From the NCBI RefSeq assembly GCF_014197035.1, contig NZ_JACIEU010000023.1, positions 43,173 through 76,523 on the forward strand: a DNA stretch of 33,351 nucleotides, given 5' to 3'. This DNA comes from Sphingobium scionense (lineage in GTDB: Bacteria; Pseudomonadota; Alphaproteobacteria; Sphingomonadales; Sphingomonadaceae). The translations under genes and the position numbers were made by a program. Positions 23,194-29,003 of the stretch are shown here, in pieces (the stretch's first letter is position 1; the number at the start of each line of letters is the position of its first letter). The notes under the pieces were generated by a model, which was given only the letters and a program-made list of their open reading frames with translations, ran no database searches and was not told the origin of the DNA.

Positions 23194-24269
23194 TCCGGCT
23201 CTCCCGACGCTGGATCGAGAGGCGGGCGCAGCCCGTTTTCGGGACGGTCGCCGATGTTTTCCACATCGCGCGCGCGTCTTCTAAAGTTAGATTCTTGGTT
23301 AGACTCTAAGTTAAGGGCGTGATTTCGATTTTGTTTTCCGTGGCTTATGCCCGGTTTGGGTTCCCGATAGCACGAGCCTGCGGTTCCCGATGGCACGATA
23401 GTGCGGGTTCCCGATAGCACGAGGCTATCCACAACTTGTCCACAGGGCGCCGAGGGCTCGAAGGCGAGCAGCACGCGACCGCCGACCTCGGCCTCGATGA
23501 ATAGCGTGTAGCCCGGCAACGGCTGGCGGCGGATGATGTCGCGCAACTCGAAGGCGAAGCGTTTGAACGGGGAGAGGCTCCCGGATTTCTGGTGGAGGTG
23601 TCGGAAGTCAAAGCGCCAGCCGGCGCGCTGCTTGCCGCCGTGTTTGCGCACCAGGCGATAGAGCCAGCGGTCGAGCCCGCCAGTGAGATCGAAATACGCC
23701 CGGTCGATTGTCAGCACGAGCGCGTCATCGAGAACGGCGCGATAGAACCAGTCGGGAACGATCAGCTCGATACCGGCCGGTCTGCCGTTGCGGTCGGTAC
23801 GCTCCTGCCATTCGTTGATCCAGGAAAAGCGATGCCGGCGACCTTCCGCCGGCTGGCGGATCGAAGTGGCGATGGTGGTCGACTGAAGCCGATCCAGGGC
23901 GGCCTTCAGCCGCTGGTAATCACGCAGGCCGACACCGCGGCCGATGAAGTTCAAAATCTCATAGGGCGTCGCTGCCATCAGGCGCGAGGTGCGTAAGCCG
24001 GCGTCGCGTGCCTCGACGATCTGGCTCGCCGCCCAGATCAGGATGTCGGCGTCCCAGATGGTAGCCATGCCATGATCAGGCACCGCCTCGACGCGGATCG
24101 AGACGTCGCCGGCGACGAAGTCGATCGGCGCGGTGCGATGGGATTTGGAGAGGGAGAAGAACGGATAAGCCATGAGATCCTGCGCGTCGCGCGGTGCGAA
24201 ATCGCCGGGGAGCGCGTGGAACAGATCGAGCTGCCCGCGCTCCGAGACTGGGCGATGTCGCGCCGACAT
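23190..24269 (-). CDS. repA: replication initiator protein A (RepA, RPA family)
   Basis: The 359-residue protein matches the plasmid replication initiator A family (PF10134): DLMAYPFFSLSKSHRTAPID near the start, ATIWDADILIWAASQIVEA, ATPYEILNFIGRGVGLRDYQ, and LDRWLYRLVRKHGG with the RHLHQKSGSLSPFKRFAFEL segment in the winged-helix part. It should bind iterons and open the origin. The last 75 residues or so are low-complexity and encoded by a segment with iterons, DnaA-box-like sites and AT-rich DNA, which suggests that DNA function shapes this part of the protein. The stop overlaps parA by 4 bp; the upstream ribosome site is weak. Confidence 0.92.
   Translation of the reverse strand: MSARHRPVSERGQLDLFHALPGDFAPRDAQDLMAYPFFSLSKSHRTAPIDFVAGDVSIRVEAVPDHGMATIWDADILIWAASQIVEARDAGLRTSRLMAATPYEILNFIGRGVGLRDYQRLKAALDRLQSTTIATSIRQPAEGRRHRFSWINEWQERTDRNGRPAGIELIVPDWFYRAVLDDALVLTIDRAYFDLTGGLDRWLYRLVRKHGGKQRAGWRFDFRHLHQKSGSLSPFKRFAFELRDIIRRQPLPGYTLFIEAEVGGRVLLAFEPSAPCGQVVDSLVLSGTRTIVPSGTAGSCYREPKPGISHGKQNRNHALNLESNQESNFRRRARDVENIGDRPENGLRPPLDPASGEPE
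23276..23340. other. AT-rich stretch, candidate DNA unwinding element
   Basis: About 60 bp is strikingly rich in A and T compared with the GC-rich surroundings and contains repeated TTAGA/CTAAG-like words on alternating sides (CTAAAGTTAGA, GGTTAGACT, CTAAGTTAAGG). It lies next to the DnaA-box-like sites and iterons and is coding DNA for the repA C-terminus. The position fits a duplex-opening region of a plasmid origin. Confidence 0.55.
23358..23422. repeat. three iterons inside repA (candidate oriV)
   Basis: Three 18-bp direct repeats lie at 23358-23375, 23381-23398 and 23405-23422, with 23- and 24-bp periods. Copies 1 and 3 are identical (GGGTTCCCGATAGCACGA); copy 2 differs at its first base and at one internal base (ATGG instead of ATAG). 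The period of about two helical turns puts all copies on one face of the DNA, as expected for initiator-binding iterons. Confidence 0.8.
23425..23444. promoter_or_regulatory. two DnaA-box-like sites
   Basis: CTATCCACA (23425-23433) and TTGTCCACA (23436-23444) each differ by one base from the consensus TTATCCACA and have the same orientation. They directly follow the third iteron. Together with the AT-rich stretch on the other side they form a compact origin of about 170 bp within the repA gene. Confidence 0.65.
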
Positions 24270-24289
24270 TGAGAGGGAGCCCGAAGCGG

Positions 24290-24571
24290 TCAGCGCGCGT
24301 GGCGGCTGGCGTGCGCGGGCGGCACGGTCTCTTGGCGCTTGGCGGGAAGCAGCGTGCCGCGCGGATCGGAGGTCGAGGTGACCGCACCGCGTTCGGTCCA
24401 GGCCTGCAGATCATCGACCGCGTAGACGACACGGCCGCCGAGCTTGCGATAGGAGGGGCCGGTCCCGTAAGTGCGGTGCTTCTCCAAAGTGCGGGCAGAC
24501 AAGCCCAAGAAGTGCGCGGCTTCCTTGGTGCGTAGAAAGCGCGGCGGCAATGCGCTGAGATTGGGTGTCAT
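24290..24571 (-). CDS. AlpA/MerR-type helix-turn-helix protein, probable excisionase (RdfS-like)
   Basis: The 93-residue protein has a winged helix-turn-helix of the AlpA/excisionase type at about 11-60: RFLRTKEAAHFLGLSARTLEKHR, then GPSYRKLGGRVVYAVDDLQAW. In ICEMlSymR7A a protein of this type (RdfS) is the recombination directionality factor, lies upstream of the transfer genes and is activated by FseA; here the gene also sits between an FseA-like pair and the repA-parA-traF-relaxase series. It may therefore drive excision. Simple transcriptional regulation is the alternative. GGAGG precedes ATG 24571. No integrase is in the window to test the pairing. Confidence 0.75.
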   Translation of the reverse strand: MTPNLSALPPRFLRTKEAAHFLGLSARTLEKHRTYGTGPSYRKLGGRVVYAVDDLQAWTERGAVTSTSDPRGTLLPAKRQETVPPAHASRHAR

Positions 24572-24660
24572 GATCGGGCCTCCGTGGTGTCCGTGGGGGC
24601 CGCTGGCGTTTAGCGGCTGACGAAGGCCACGATGGCGAAGGGAAACCGGCGAGTTGCAGC

Positions 24661-24685
24661 GGGATTTTGGGAGGTACTAAATCCC
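24661..24685. promoter_or_regulatory. inverted repeat upstream of the RdfS-like gene
   Basis: GGGATTT (24661-24667) and AAATCCC (24679-24685) form a perfect 7-bp dyad with an 11-bp centre, 90 bp upstream of the RdfS-like start in the 141-bp gap after the DUF2285 frame. It is a candidate binding site for an activator such as the FseA-like protein. This is a position-based inference. Confidence 0.4.
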
Positions 24686-24712
24686 CACACCAAGGAGACG
24701 CGTGCGATCCGG

Positions 24713-25255
24713 CTAGGATCGGCGGCGATGACGAAGCAGTTTGCGATAGCCGCCCGAGATCATGGCGCGGGCATCCCCGAGGAGGCCCGCGACGGCGTGG
24801 CGGGCGGAAGCGGCTTGCCATTCGTCACGGGTGAGTTTGCCGATGCGGAGGATGACCTCGGCGATCTCCTGCTGGGTCGCTCCGGCGCCATATCCGTCAA
24901 TTGCTTGCAGCATGCGCCGCGCGCGGGCCAGTTGCTGACGCGTGAGGCGCGTGTCGGGTGGAATGGCGCGGCCGTGAAGGGAGGCCAGCAGCCGAGCAAC
25001 GGCTTCCATGCGGTCGAACCCCTCCATGCCAAGTGGGATCACCGCTACGAGCGGCTGCTCGGCCGATCCGTCGCCGGGAAGCGCCAGGTGCAGTCGCTGG
25101 CCGTTTCTCAGATCGTGCAGGAAGTGAAGGCTGTGTTCGGTCGGCAGGTCCGCAGACCGTGTCGGTGGCGAGAGGAGCGTGCTATCCGCAGCGATGGACG
25201 CCGGCGCCGGTGTCAGTATCACCGATCCCGTATCTTCCTCCGGAAGCCAGAACAC
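24713..25255 (-). CDS. DUF2285 protein, C-terminal part of an FseA-like frameshift product
   Basis: The independent frame gives 180 residues from a GTG at 25255, but the conserved sequence already begins upstream in this frame at 25291 (LVAPALKSTEAQVFWLPEED). It directly continues the WGLRF end of the DUF6499 ORF in the other frame. The C-terminal half is a DUF2285 domain (RQQLARARRMLQAIDGYGAG to GGYRKLLRHR). Joined by a +1 shift the product would have about 257 residues. In ICEMlSymR7A the same pair (msi172/msi171) is fused by programmed frameshifting into FseA, the activator of excision genes. No ribosome site of note precedes the GTG, which supports the fused reading. Confidence 0.8.
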   Translation of the reverse strand: MFWLPEEDTGSVILTPAPASIAADSTLLSPPTRSADLPTEHSLHFLHDLRNGQRLHLALPGDGSAEQPLVAVIPLGMEGFDRMEAVARLLASLHGRAIPPDTRLTRQQLARARRMLQAIDGYGAGATQQEIAEVILRIGKLTRDEWQAASARHAVAGLLGDARAMISGGYRKLLRHRRRS

Positions 25256-25487
25256 TTGCGCCTCGGTGGACTTCAGAGCAGGGGCGACAAGGAAATCGTA
25301 ACCCCCAGCGCCGGCCGGCTCCCTTGGTCACGGACGGTGAATCTCTCGACGCGCTGCTGAGTTCGGCGTAGTCGCGTTGATAATCCTCGTTTCGCCTCAG
25401 CCATTCCCAGCCGACGTCTGGAGCGGCGAGATGGTCGACGTACTCGTACTCTGATGACGATCGCCACCGGGATGCGTCGGATGACAT
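25182..25487 (-). CDS. DUF6499 protein, N-terminal part of an FseA-like frameshift product
   Basis: A strong AGGAGG site precedes ATG 25487. The first 65 codons encode the conserved domain: MSSDASRWRSSSEYEYVDHL, then DVGWEWLRRNEDYQRDYAEL and the RRWGLRF motif. Beyond Phe65 the zero frame runs on for 36 residues of Arg/Cys/Gly-rich sequence without family likeness and stops at 25182, overlapping the DUF2285 frame. That unconserved tail and the abrupt loss of homology mark the frameshift point. Read normally the gene gives a 101-residue protein; read with a +1 slip it gives the fused activator. Confidence 0.8.
   Translation of the reverse strand: MSSDASRWRSSSEYEYVDHLAAPDVGWEWLRRNEDYQRDYAELSSASRDSPSVTKGAGRRWGLRFPCRPCSEVHRGASVLASGGRYGIGDTDTGAGVHRCG
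25289..25298 (-). promoter_or_regulatory. candidate +1 ribosomal frameshift site
   Basis: On the - strand the zero-frame codons are CGA-TTT-CCT-TGT. A tRNA-Phe on UUU (25293-25295) can move one base to UUC, after which CUU (25289-25291) opens the DUF2285 frame. The tRNA-Phe anticodon pairs better with UUC than UUU, which favours the slip. Homology switches frames within these few bases. A simple inactivating indel is the alternative. Confidence 0.65.
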
Positions 25488-25570
25488 CGAAATCCTCCTA
25501 GCTCGCATTATTCGTGCGTTTTGAGGCGGATACGATTCCCAGTTGAGCAACAAGAAGGAAGTCCTTGAGC

Positions 25571-25588
25571 CGGCAACAGGTGTTGCCG
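25571..25588. other. hairpin between the QseM-like and FseA-like genes
   Basis: CGGCAAC (25571-25577) and GTTGCCG (25582-25588) form a perfect 7-bp stem with a 4-base AGGT loop. It lies 19 bp after the stop of the DUF2285 single-domain gene and 84 bp before the DUF6499 start. No T-run follows, so it is either a weak terminator or a protein-binding dyad. Confidence 0.5.
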
Positions 25589-25606
25589 CTGCGGCATCAC
25601 CACCGC

Positions 25607-25873
25607 TCAGTGACGGTAACCTTCGCGCACAAGCTCGCGGTAGCCGTGTGTGGTCATCCAACGAGCACGAGCGAGATGGGTGTCATGGACATGTTGGGCG
25701 CGCTCGGGGTCGTATTTGGGATCGAGGCCGAAGAGAATCTCGACCGCCTCGCGCCAGTCGGCGCCGTCCGTGGCTGCGTCGAGCAGGCGGAGGTAGAGCT
25801 TCATGTGCTCACGATCATAGGGCGTGAGCACCGCGCTGTCCGGCGGCTCGTTTAAAAAGTCTGTCTTGATCAC
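25607..25873 (-). CDS. single-domain DUF2285 protein, QseM-like anti-activator candidate
   Basis: The 88-residue product is almost entirely one DUF2285-like domain (MKLYLRLLDAATDGADWREA, then FGLDPKYDPERAQHVHDTHL and WMTTHGYRELVREGYR). It shares the closing GYRxLxR motif with the C-terminal domain of the FseA-like protein. In ICEMlSymR7A a short DUF2285 protein, QseM, binds and blocks FseA and TraR. The same size and position next to an FseA-like pair suggest the same role, which is inference. The GTG at 25873 has a GAGGAC site; an internal ATG at 25804 is less likely because it would remove the start of the conserved region. Confidence 0.72.
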   Translation of the reverse strand: MIKTDFLNEPPDSAVLTPYDREHMKLYLRLLDAATDGADWREAVEILFGLDPKYDPERAQHVHDTHLARARWMTTHGYRELVREGYRH

Positions 25874-25953
25874 AACCGTCCTCTGGAATCATTCTTATCC
25901 ATTCCGGAGCTATTTGTTAACCGTATGCTGGTCCCACTGCGGCAGAATCCGTG

Positions 25954-25969
25954 CCGTTGAAAGCAACGG
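25954..25969. other. hairpin in the gap between XRE and QseM-like genes
   Basis: CCGTTG (25954-25959) and CAACGG (25964-25969) form a perfect 6-bp stem with the loop AAAG. It lies 34 bp after the XRE gene stop and about 80 bp upstream of the QseM-like start. It may be an operator or attenuator of the QseM-like gene, or part of a terminator for the XRE gene. Confidence 0.4.
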
Positions 25970-26002
25970 TCCGACCAAAGCGTGTTGCTCTCCAATGAAG
26001 CG

Positions 26003-26248
26003 CTATCGCTTGTCGATTTTCCCACGGACCACCATCACCCCTTCGCCCTGGTCGGTGGTCAGGAGGAGGATGCCATGGCCTTCAAGCGCCCGCCGGACCT
26101 GATCGCGCGTAGTTTCATACACCTCAAGGCCGCTCGCGGATTCGAGGCGTTTCAGCGCGGTCAGCGATACCTGGGCCTTGTCAGCGAGCGTCTCCTGGCT
26201 CCATCCGAGCAACGCGCGTGCGGCCCGCGATTGTCGGGCGGTGATCAT
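26003..26248 (-). CDS. XRE-family helix-turn-helix repressor
   Basis: The 81-residue protein has an XRE helix-turn-helix (MITARQSRAARALLGWSQET, then LADKAQVSLTALKRLESASG) and a short C-terminal part (VRRALEGHGILLLTTDQGEG) shared by many phage- and ICE-type repressors. A GGGAGG site precedes ATG 26248, and the start codon is inside a perfect palindrome. In ICEMlSymR7A a small XRE protein, QseC, controls qseM; this gene lies 129 bp upstream of the QseM-like gene in the same direction, so a comparable job is plausible. The direction differs from the divergent layout I associate with qseC/qseM. Confidence 0.85.
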   Translation of the reverse strand: MITARQSRAARALLGWSQETLADKAQVSLTALKRLESASGLEVYETTRDQVRRALEGHGILLLTTDQGEGVMVVRGKIDKR

Positions 26249-26259
26249 GCATGATCACC
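26240..26259. promoter_or_regulatory. perfect 20-bp palindrome over the XRE start codon
   Basis: The sequence GGTGATCATG followed by its exact complement CATGATCACC spans 26240-26259. It contains the XRE ATG (26246-26248) and the bases just upstream of it. A homodimeric repressor could bind here, or the mRNA could fold and hide the start codon. Confidence 0.75.
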
Positions 26260-26282
26260 TCCCACCAACACAAACCAACACG

Positions 26283-26312
26283 CTAGAACTACGACTATAA
26301 TAGTCGTTCTAG
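26283..26312. promoter_or_regulatory. dyad around a TATAAT box upstream of the XRE gene
   Basis: CTAGAA-cta-CGACTAT (26283-26298) mirrors ATAGTCG-TTCTAG (26300-26312): 13 paired bases per arm with a 3-base bulge. TATAAT (26296-26301) lies at the centre on the + strand and TATTAT on the - strand, the direction of the XRE gene. It looks like a repressor operator covering a promoter. Apart from an AT-rich patch it stands alone in the 187-bp gap. Confidence 0.6.
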
Positions 26313-26391
26313 GTGGCCGATGCTAGCCGATACTGCCTTTACGGGCAGGCTTACAATCGCTGGAACTCAAACTGATTCGGTCGCCCACAAA

Positions 26392-26428
26392 GCGATCCCC
26401 CGCCCGGACTGACCGGGCGGGGGATCGC
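26392..26428 (-). terminator. strong hairpin terminator after the second DUF736 gene
   Basis: Two perfect 16-bp arms (26392-26407 and 26413-26428) enclose a 5-base loop. The stem is very GC-rich and begins 8 bp after the DUF736 stop. On the - strand it is followed by TTTG, a short T-run, so it should end transcription from the DUF736 gene and insulate the XRE control region. Confidence 0.8.
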
Positions 26429-26435
26429 GTTGACC

Positions 26436-26762
26436 TCAGTCGCCGTTGCGGCGGTTCGGGCGGGACCAGATGAGGCTGAAGCCTTCGCCGTCCTCATCGT
26501 CGAAGAGGTTGGCGTAGATCGGGGCGTTGAAGCTCGGGTCGTCGAGCTTCAGGCCCAGGTAGGCGCGGCCCTCGTTGGAGGTCTTGGACCAGGCGGCGCC
26601 GATCTCGGCGCGGCCGACGAAGACGCGATGGCTGGGGGAGTTCTCGCCGGTGGCGCGGGCATCGGGGACGATGCGGACGTTTTTGGTCTGGACGCTGAGA
26701 GTGACGATTTCGCCGGTGAACTCGTTGTTGCCGGTCTTCTTGAAGGTGCCGATGGTCGCCAT
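26436..26762 (-). CDS. DUF736 family protein (second copy)
   Basis: The 108-residue protein begins MATIGTFKKTGNNEFTGEIV and ends with LGLKLDDPSFNAPIYANLFD and an IWSRPN motif, the DUF736 pattern. Residues such as RAEIGAAWSKTSNEGRAYLG are typical of the more common branch of the family; the copy at 20863-21198 is more divergent. Function unknown. AAGGAG precedes ATG 26762, and a strong terminator follows, so it is likely a monocistronic gene with its own promoter. Confidence 0.93.
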   Translation of the reverse strand: MATIGTFKKTGNNEFTGEIVTLSVQTKNVRIVPDARATGENSPSHRVFVGRAEIGAAWSKTSNEGRAYLGLKLDDPSFNAPIYANLFDDEDGEGFSLIWSRPNRRNGD

Positions 26763-27343
26763 GGTAGTTCTCCTTGAACTCTGTTCCGAACCCGCACCAT
26801 TGCGGCCTCGATGGCGATCGACAGGCCGGAGGCGATTGACGGCGCACCCCGCAGGGGCCTGACAGCAAAGGAGGGGCTTTCTTGGCTCGCGAGGAATGAC
26901 GGCGCTGCCGGCAGGGGAAGAAAGTTTCGACGCCGCTGTTGCGGCGTAGGCGATCGAGGCGCAGCCGACCTTCGGCCAGATCAGCCCAATGAAGAGGCCG
27001 TTTTGGAGCGGTCGATCTGACAGAGACGCATCACAGGAGGACGTGGCGACCATCCTCGACCGACATGACCGTAGTCACGTCGAGACATCGCGATTTCACC
27101 TGGCTCCGTCAGACCGAATGTCCGCCGACTTCCCCACGCGCGGACGAGAGCGCACTCTCTCGGCACCGCCACCATCGGCAATGCCGTCACGGCGTCGCTA
27201 CCAGCGCCGGCACCGAGGGGATGACGCGTCAGCTTGGGCTAGCCGTCGACCCGATCAACGTCATTGCAAGCGCACTCTGCCGACGAGGAGCGCGAGCGAG
27301 ACGTGCGACATCAGCTACTGTCCTGCCGCCGCGGGCGACGACG
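26763..27343. other. 581-bp interval without a supported gene
   Basis: No frame here shows a family likeness, a good ribosome site and reasonable length together. A GC-rich hairpin (ACGCCGC at 26930-26936, GCGGCGT at 26941-26947, loop TGTT) lies about 170 bp upstream of the DUF736 start. A - strand frame near 26981-27090 with a GGAG site encodes about 35 residues, too little to call. The promoter of the second DUF736 gene should be in the left part. Confidence 0.5.
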
Positions 27344-27784
27344 TCAGGCGCGCGCGACGGTCTGCCCGGTTGGCCCGGGCGCGGCCATCGCTGTCACCCG
27401 GATGAGCGCCGTGATGCCAACGGCGATTGCGCCGATGACGGAGAAGATGACCTGCCAGGTGTCGGAGGGCATGGTGTGTTTCACGATGCCATGCGTCGCG
27501 TGGTAGCCGGCGAGCGCTGCGGGCGCGACGAAAGCGAGCGCGAGCGCGAGGCGTATCCAGAGAGGACGGATGAAGGCGAGCAGGAACTGCCCAAGGCCGA
27601 GCGTCAGTGCGGCGGCGATGAGGCCGACGATGATCGCGCCGAGCCAGCCGGCGCCGGTCTGATAGGCCCATGTCCCGGCGCTAACGCCCGCGAAGAACGG
27701 CAGCGCGAAGACAGCCAGTGTGAACAATAGCCAGCACAGGCCGCCGATCGCGGCGATGCTGGCGAGGATACCGATGAAGATCAT
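27344..27784 (-). CDS. hypothetical integral membrane protein
   Basis: The 146-residue protein has about four hydrophobic helices (3-28, 46-70, 75-93 and 111-130), with a small polar loop (GYHATHGIVKHTMPSDTWQ) between the third and fourth. I recognise no family. ATG 27784 was chosen because the hydrophobic reading begins there; the frame is open to 28174 but the extension is Arg/Ser-rich noise. It lies 143 bp after a 54-codon membrane-protein gene on the same strand and may be co-transcribed with it. A role in surface or mating functions would be speculation. Confidence 0.7.
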   Translation of the reverse strand: MIFIGILASIAAIGGLCWLLFTLAVFALPFFAGVSAGTWAYQTGAGWLGAIIVGLIAAALTLGLGQFLLAFIRPLWIRLALALAFVAPAALAGYHATHGIVKHTMPSDTWQVIFSVIGAIAVGITALIRVTAMAAPGPTGQTVARA

Positions 27785-27927
27785 GGCGATGGTCTCCGTG
27801 AGATAAAGGTCTGACGGTCGCGCCTTCCACCACCACCACGGCGCGATCTGAAGTATAGCCGACGATGTCCGTCGACGGGAGCGGAAATCGGTTCGATTTC
27901 CGCATCCTCGACTGGCGACGCCCCCGA

Positions 27928-28092
27928 TCAGGGGGCGAAGGGATCGATCTCCGCTACGATCTCGGCGTCGCCGTCGAACTCGGTGATGGGCGTGACAGAA
28001 TGGGTGCCGTCGCCTGCCTTGAAGATGATGATCGCGACCATGAGGGTCGTGGCGAGGCTGAAGGCGTAGGCATGTGCGTCGTTGAGGGACAT
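27928..28092 (-). CDS. hypothetical small membrane protein, 54 residues
   Basis: The short frame begins with ATG 28092, preceded by an AGGAG site at good distance. The protein has one hydrophobic helix (about 8-24, AYAFSLATTLMVAIIIF) and an acidic tail (ITEFDGDAEIVAEIDPFAP), a clear composition for a single-pass membrane protein. No family was recognised. It lies upstream of the 146-residue membrane protein gene on the same strand. Confidence 0.6.
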   Translation of the reverse strand: MSLNDAHAYAFSLATTLMVAIIIFKAGDGTHSVTPITEFDGDAEIVAEIDPFAP

Positions 28093-28419
28093 TGTACCGG
28101 CTCCTGTCTTGGAGGCGGGGGACCATCCCCCGCGTGACAGGCGCCCGATGTGTCCGGCCGAGGGCCGCAATCACCGCGTCGGCGAAGCAAGCGGCGGCAT
28201 GCTCGCATAGCCGACCCTTTACGGGTTGATGGCGTCAGGCCCTTGGCTGGACCAAGGATCAGCGAATGGATGCAGGGGTGGTTTTCCGTCGGTCAGAGGA
28301 GCCGCCAGACGATTGGACTTCGATGCATCTGCCGGGTCCGCCAAGCGTCCCGCCGGTCGTGATGCCGTCGACATCGGGCGCTATGATGCGGAAGGAGTAA
28401 CTGCCTGCGAGGCTGCCGC
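28093..28419. other. 327-bp divergent intergenic region
   Basis: The interval separates the leftward small membrane protein gene from the rightward flavin reductase gene and should hold both promoters. One small hairpin is visible (CCTTGG 28241-28246, CCAAGG 28252-28257). A + strand frame of about 64 codons (ATG 28229) ends in an ATGA overlap with the reductase start, but its sequence looks like noise and it has no clear ribosome site. Confidence 0.4.
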
Positions 28420-28983
28420 ATGACGAAAATCCCGAAGAAGAGCGATTTCCCCGTCGGTCAGGTGCGCCGCTATCTGGAGACAGGCCCGATCGTGCTGGTG
28501 TCCTCGAAGTGGGAGGGCAAGACCAACATCATGACGCTCGGCTGGCAGACGATCCTGGAGTTCTCGCCGTCACTCGTCGGCCTGATGATCTCTGGCGGCA
28601 ATCACAGCTTCAAGATGATCCGCAACAGCGGCGGATGCGTCATCAACCTGCCGACGACCGCATTGACCGACACCGTGGTCGGGATTGGCAATACGTCTGG
28701 AAGCGAAATCGACAAGTTCGCCCATTTCAAGCTGACGGCCGAAGACGCCGACGAGGTCGATGCGCCGCTGATTGGCGAGTGCCATGCGAGCTTCGAATGC
28801 CGGTTGCACGACGATGCGCTGGTCGAGAAGTACAATTTCTTCATTTTCGAGGTGGTGAGGGCGCATGTCGCGTCGTCGCCGAAGCATCCCGAGACGCTGC
28901 ATTATATCGGCGACGGTGTGTTCATGGTGTCCGGCAAAGTCATCAGCCGGCGATCCCAATTCCGGCCCGAGATGCTGGGATAG
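28420..28983 (+). CDS. flavin reductase-like family protein
   Basis: The 187-residue protein has the flavin reductase-like (FMN-binding split barrel) fold pattern: PIVLVSSKWEGKTNIMTLGW near 25-45, LVGLMISGGNHSFKMIRNSG near 55-75, and CVINLPTTALTDTVVGIG after it. Such proteins bind FMN and transfer electrons from NAD(P)H to flavins or act on aromatic substrates. It is the only + strand gene in the right half and has no clear link to transfer, so it is probably cargo. ATG 28420 gives the family N-terminus. Confidence 0.87.
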   Translation: MTKIPKKSDFPVGQVRRYLETGPIVLVSSKWEGKTNIMTLGWQTILEFSPSLVGLMISGGNHSFKMIRNSGGCVINLPTTALTDTVVGIGNTSGSEIDKFAHFKLTAEDADEVDAPLIGECHASFECRLHDDALVEKYNFFIFEVVRAHVASSPKHPETLHYIGDGVFMVSGKVISRRSQFRPEMLG

Positions 28984-28987
28984 TGGA

Positions 28988-29003
28988 TGGCGCTCACGCG
29001 CCA
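28988..29003. terminator. small hairpin between convergent genes
   Basis: TGGCGC (28988-28993) and GCGCCA (28998-29003) form a 6-bp stem with the loop TCAC. It lies 5 bp after the flavin reductase stop and covers the stop of the convergent DUF2493 gene. No T-run is present, so a bidirectional terminator is only possible. Confidence 0.3.

Noticed and set aside
27065..27730. A 221-codon + strand frame opposite the membrane protein gene
   Set aside because: Its right half is antisense to the membrane protein and its composition is Arg/Glu-rich noise.
28229..28423. A 64-codon + strand frame with an ATGA overlap to the flavin reductase
   Set aside because: The overlap is suggestive, but the sequence has no family likeness, no clear ribosome site and covers the region where two divergent promoters are needed.
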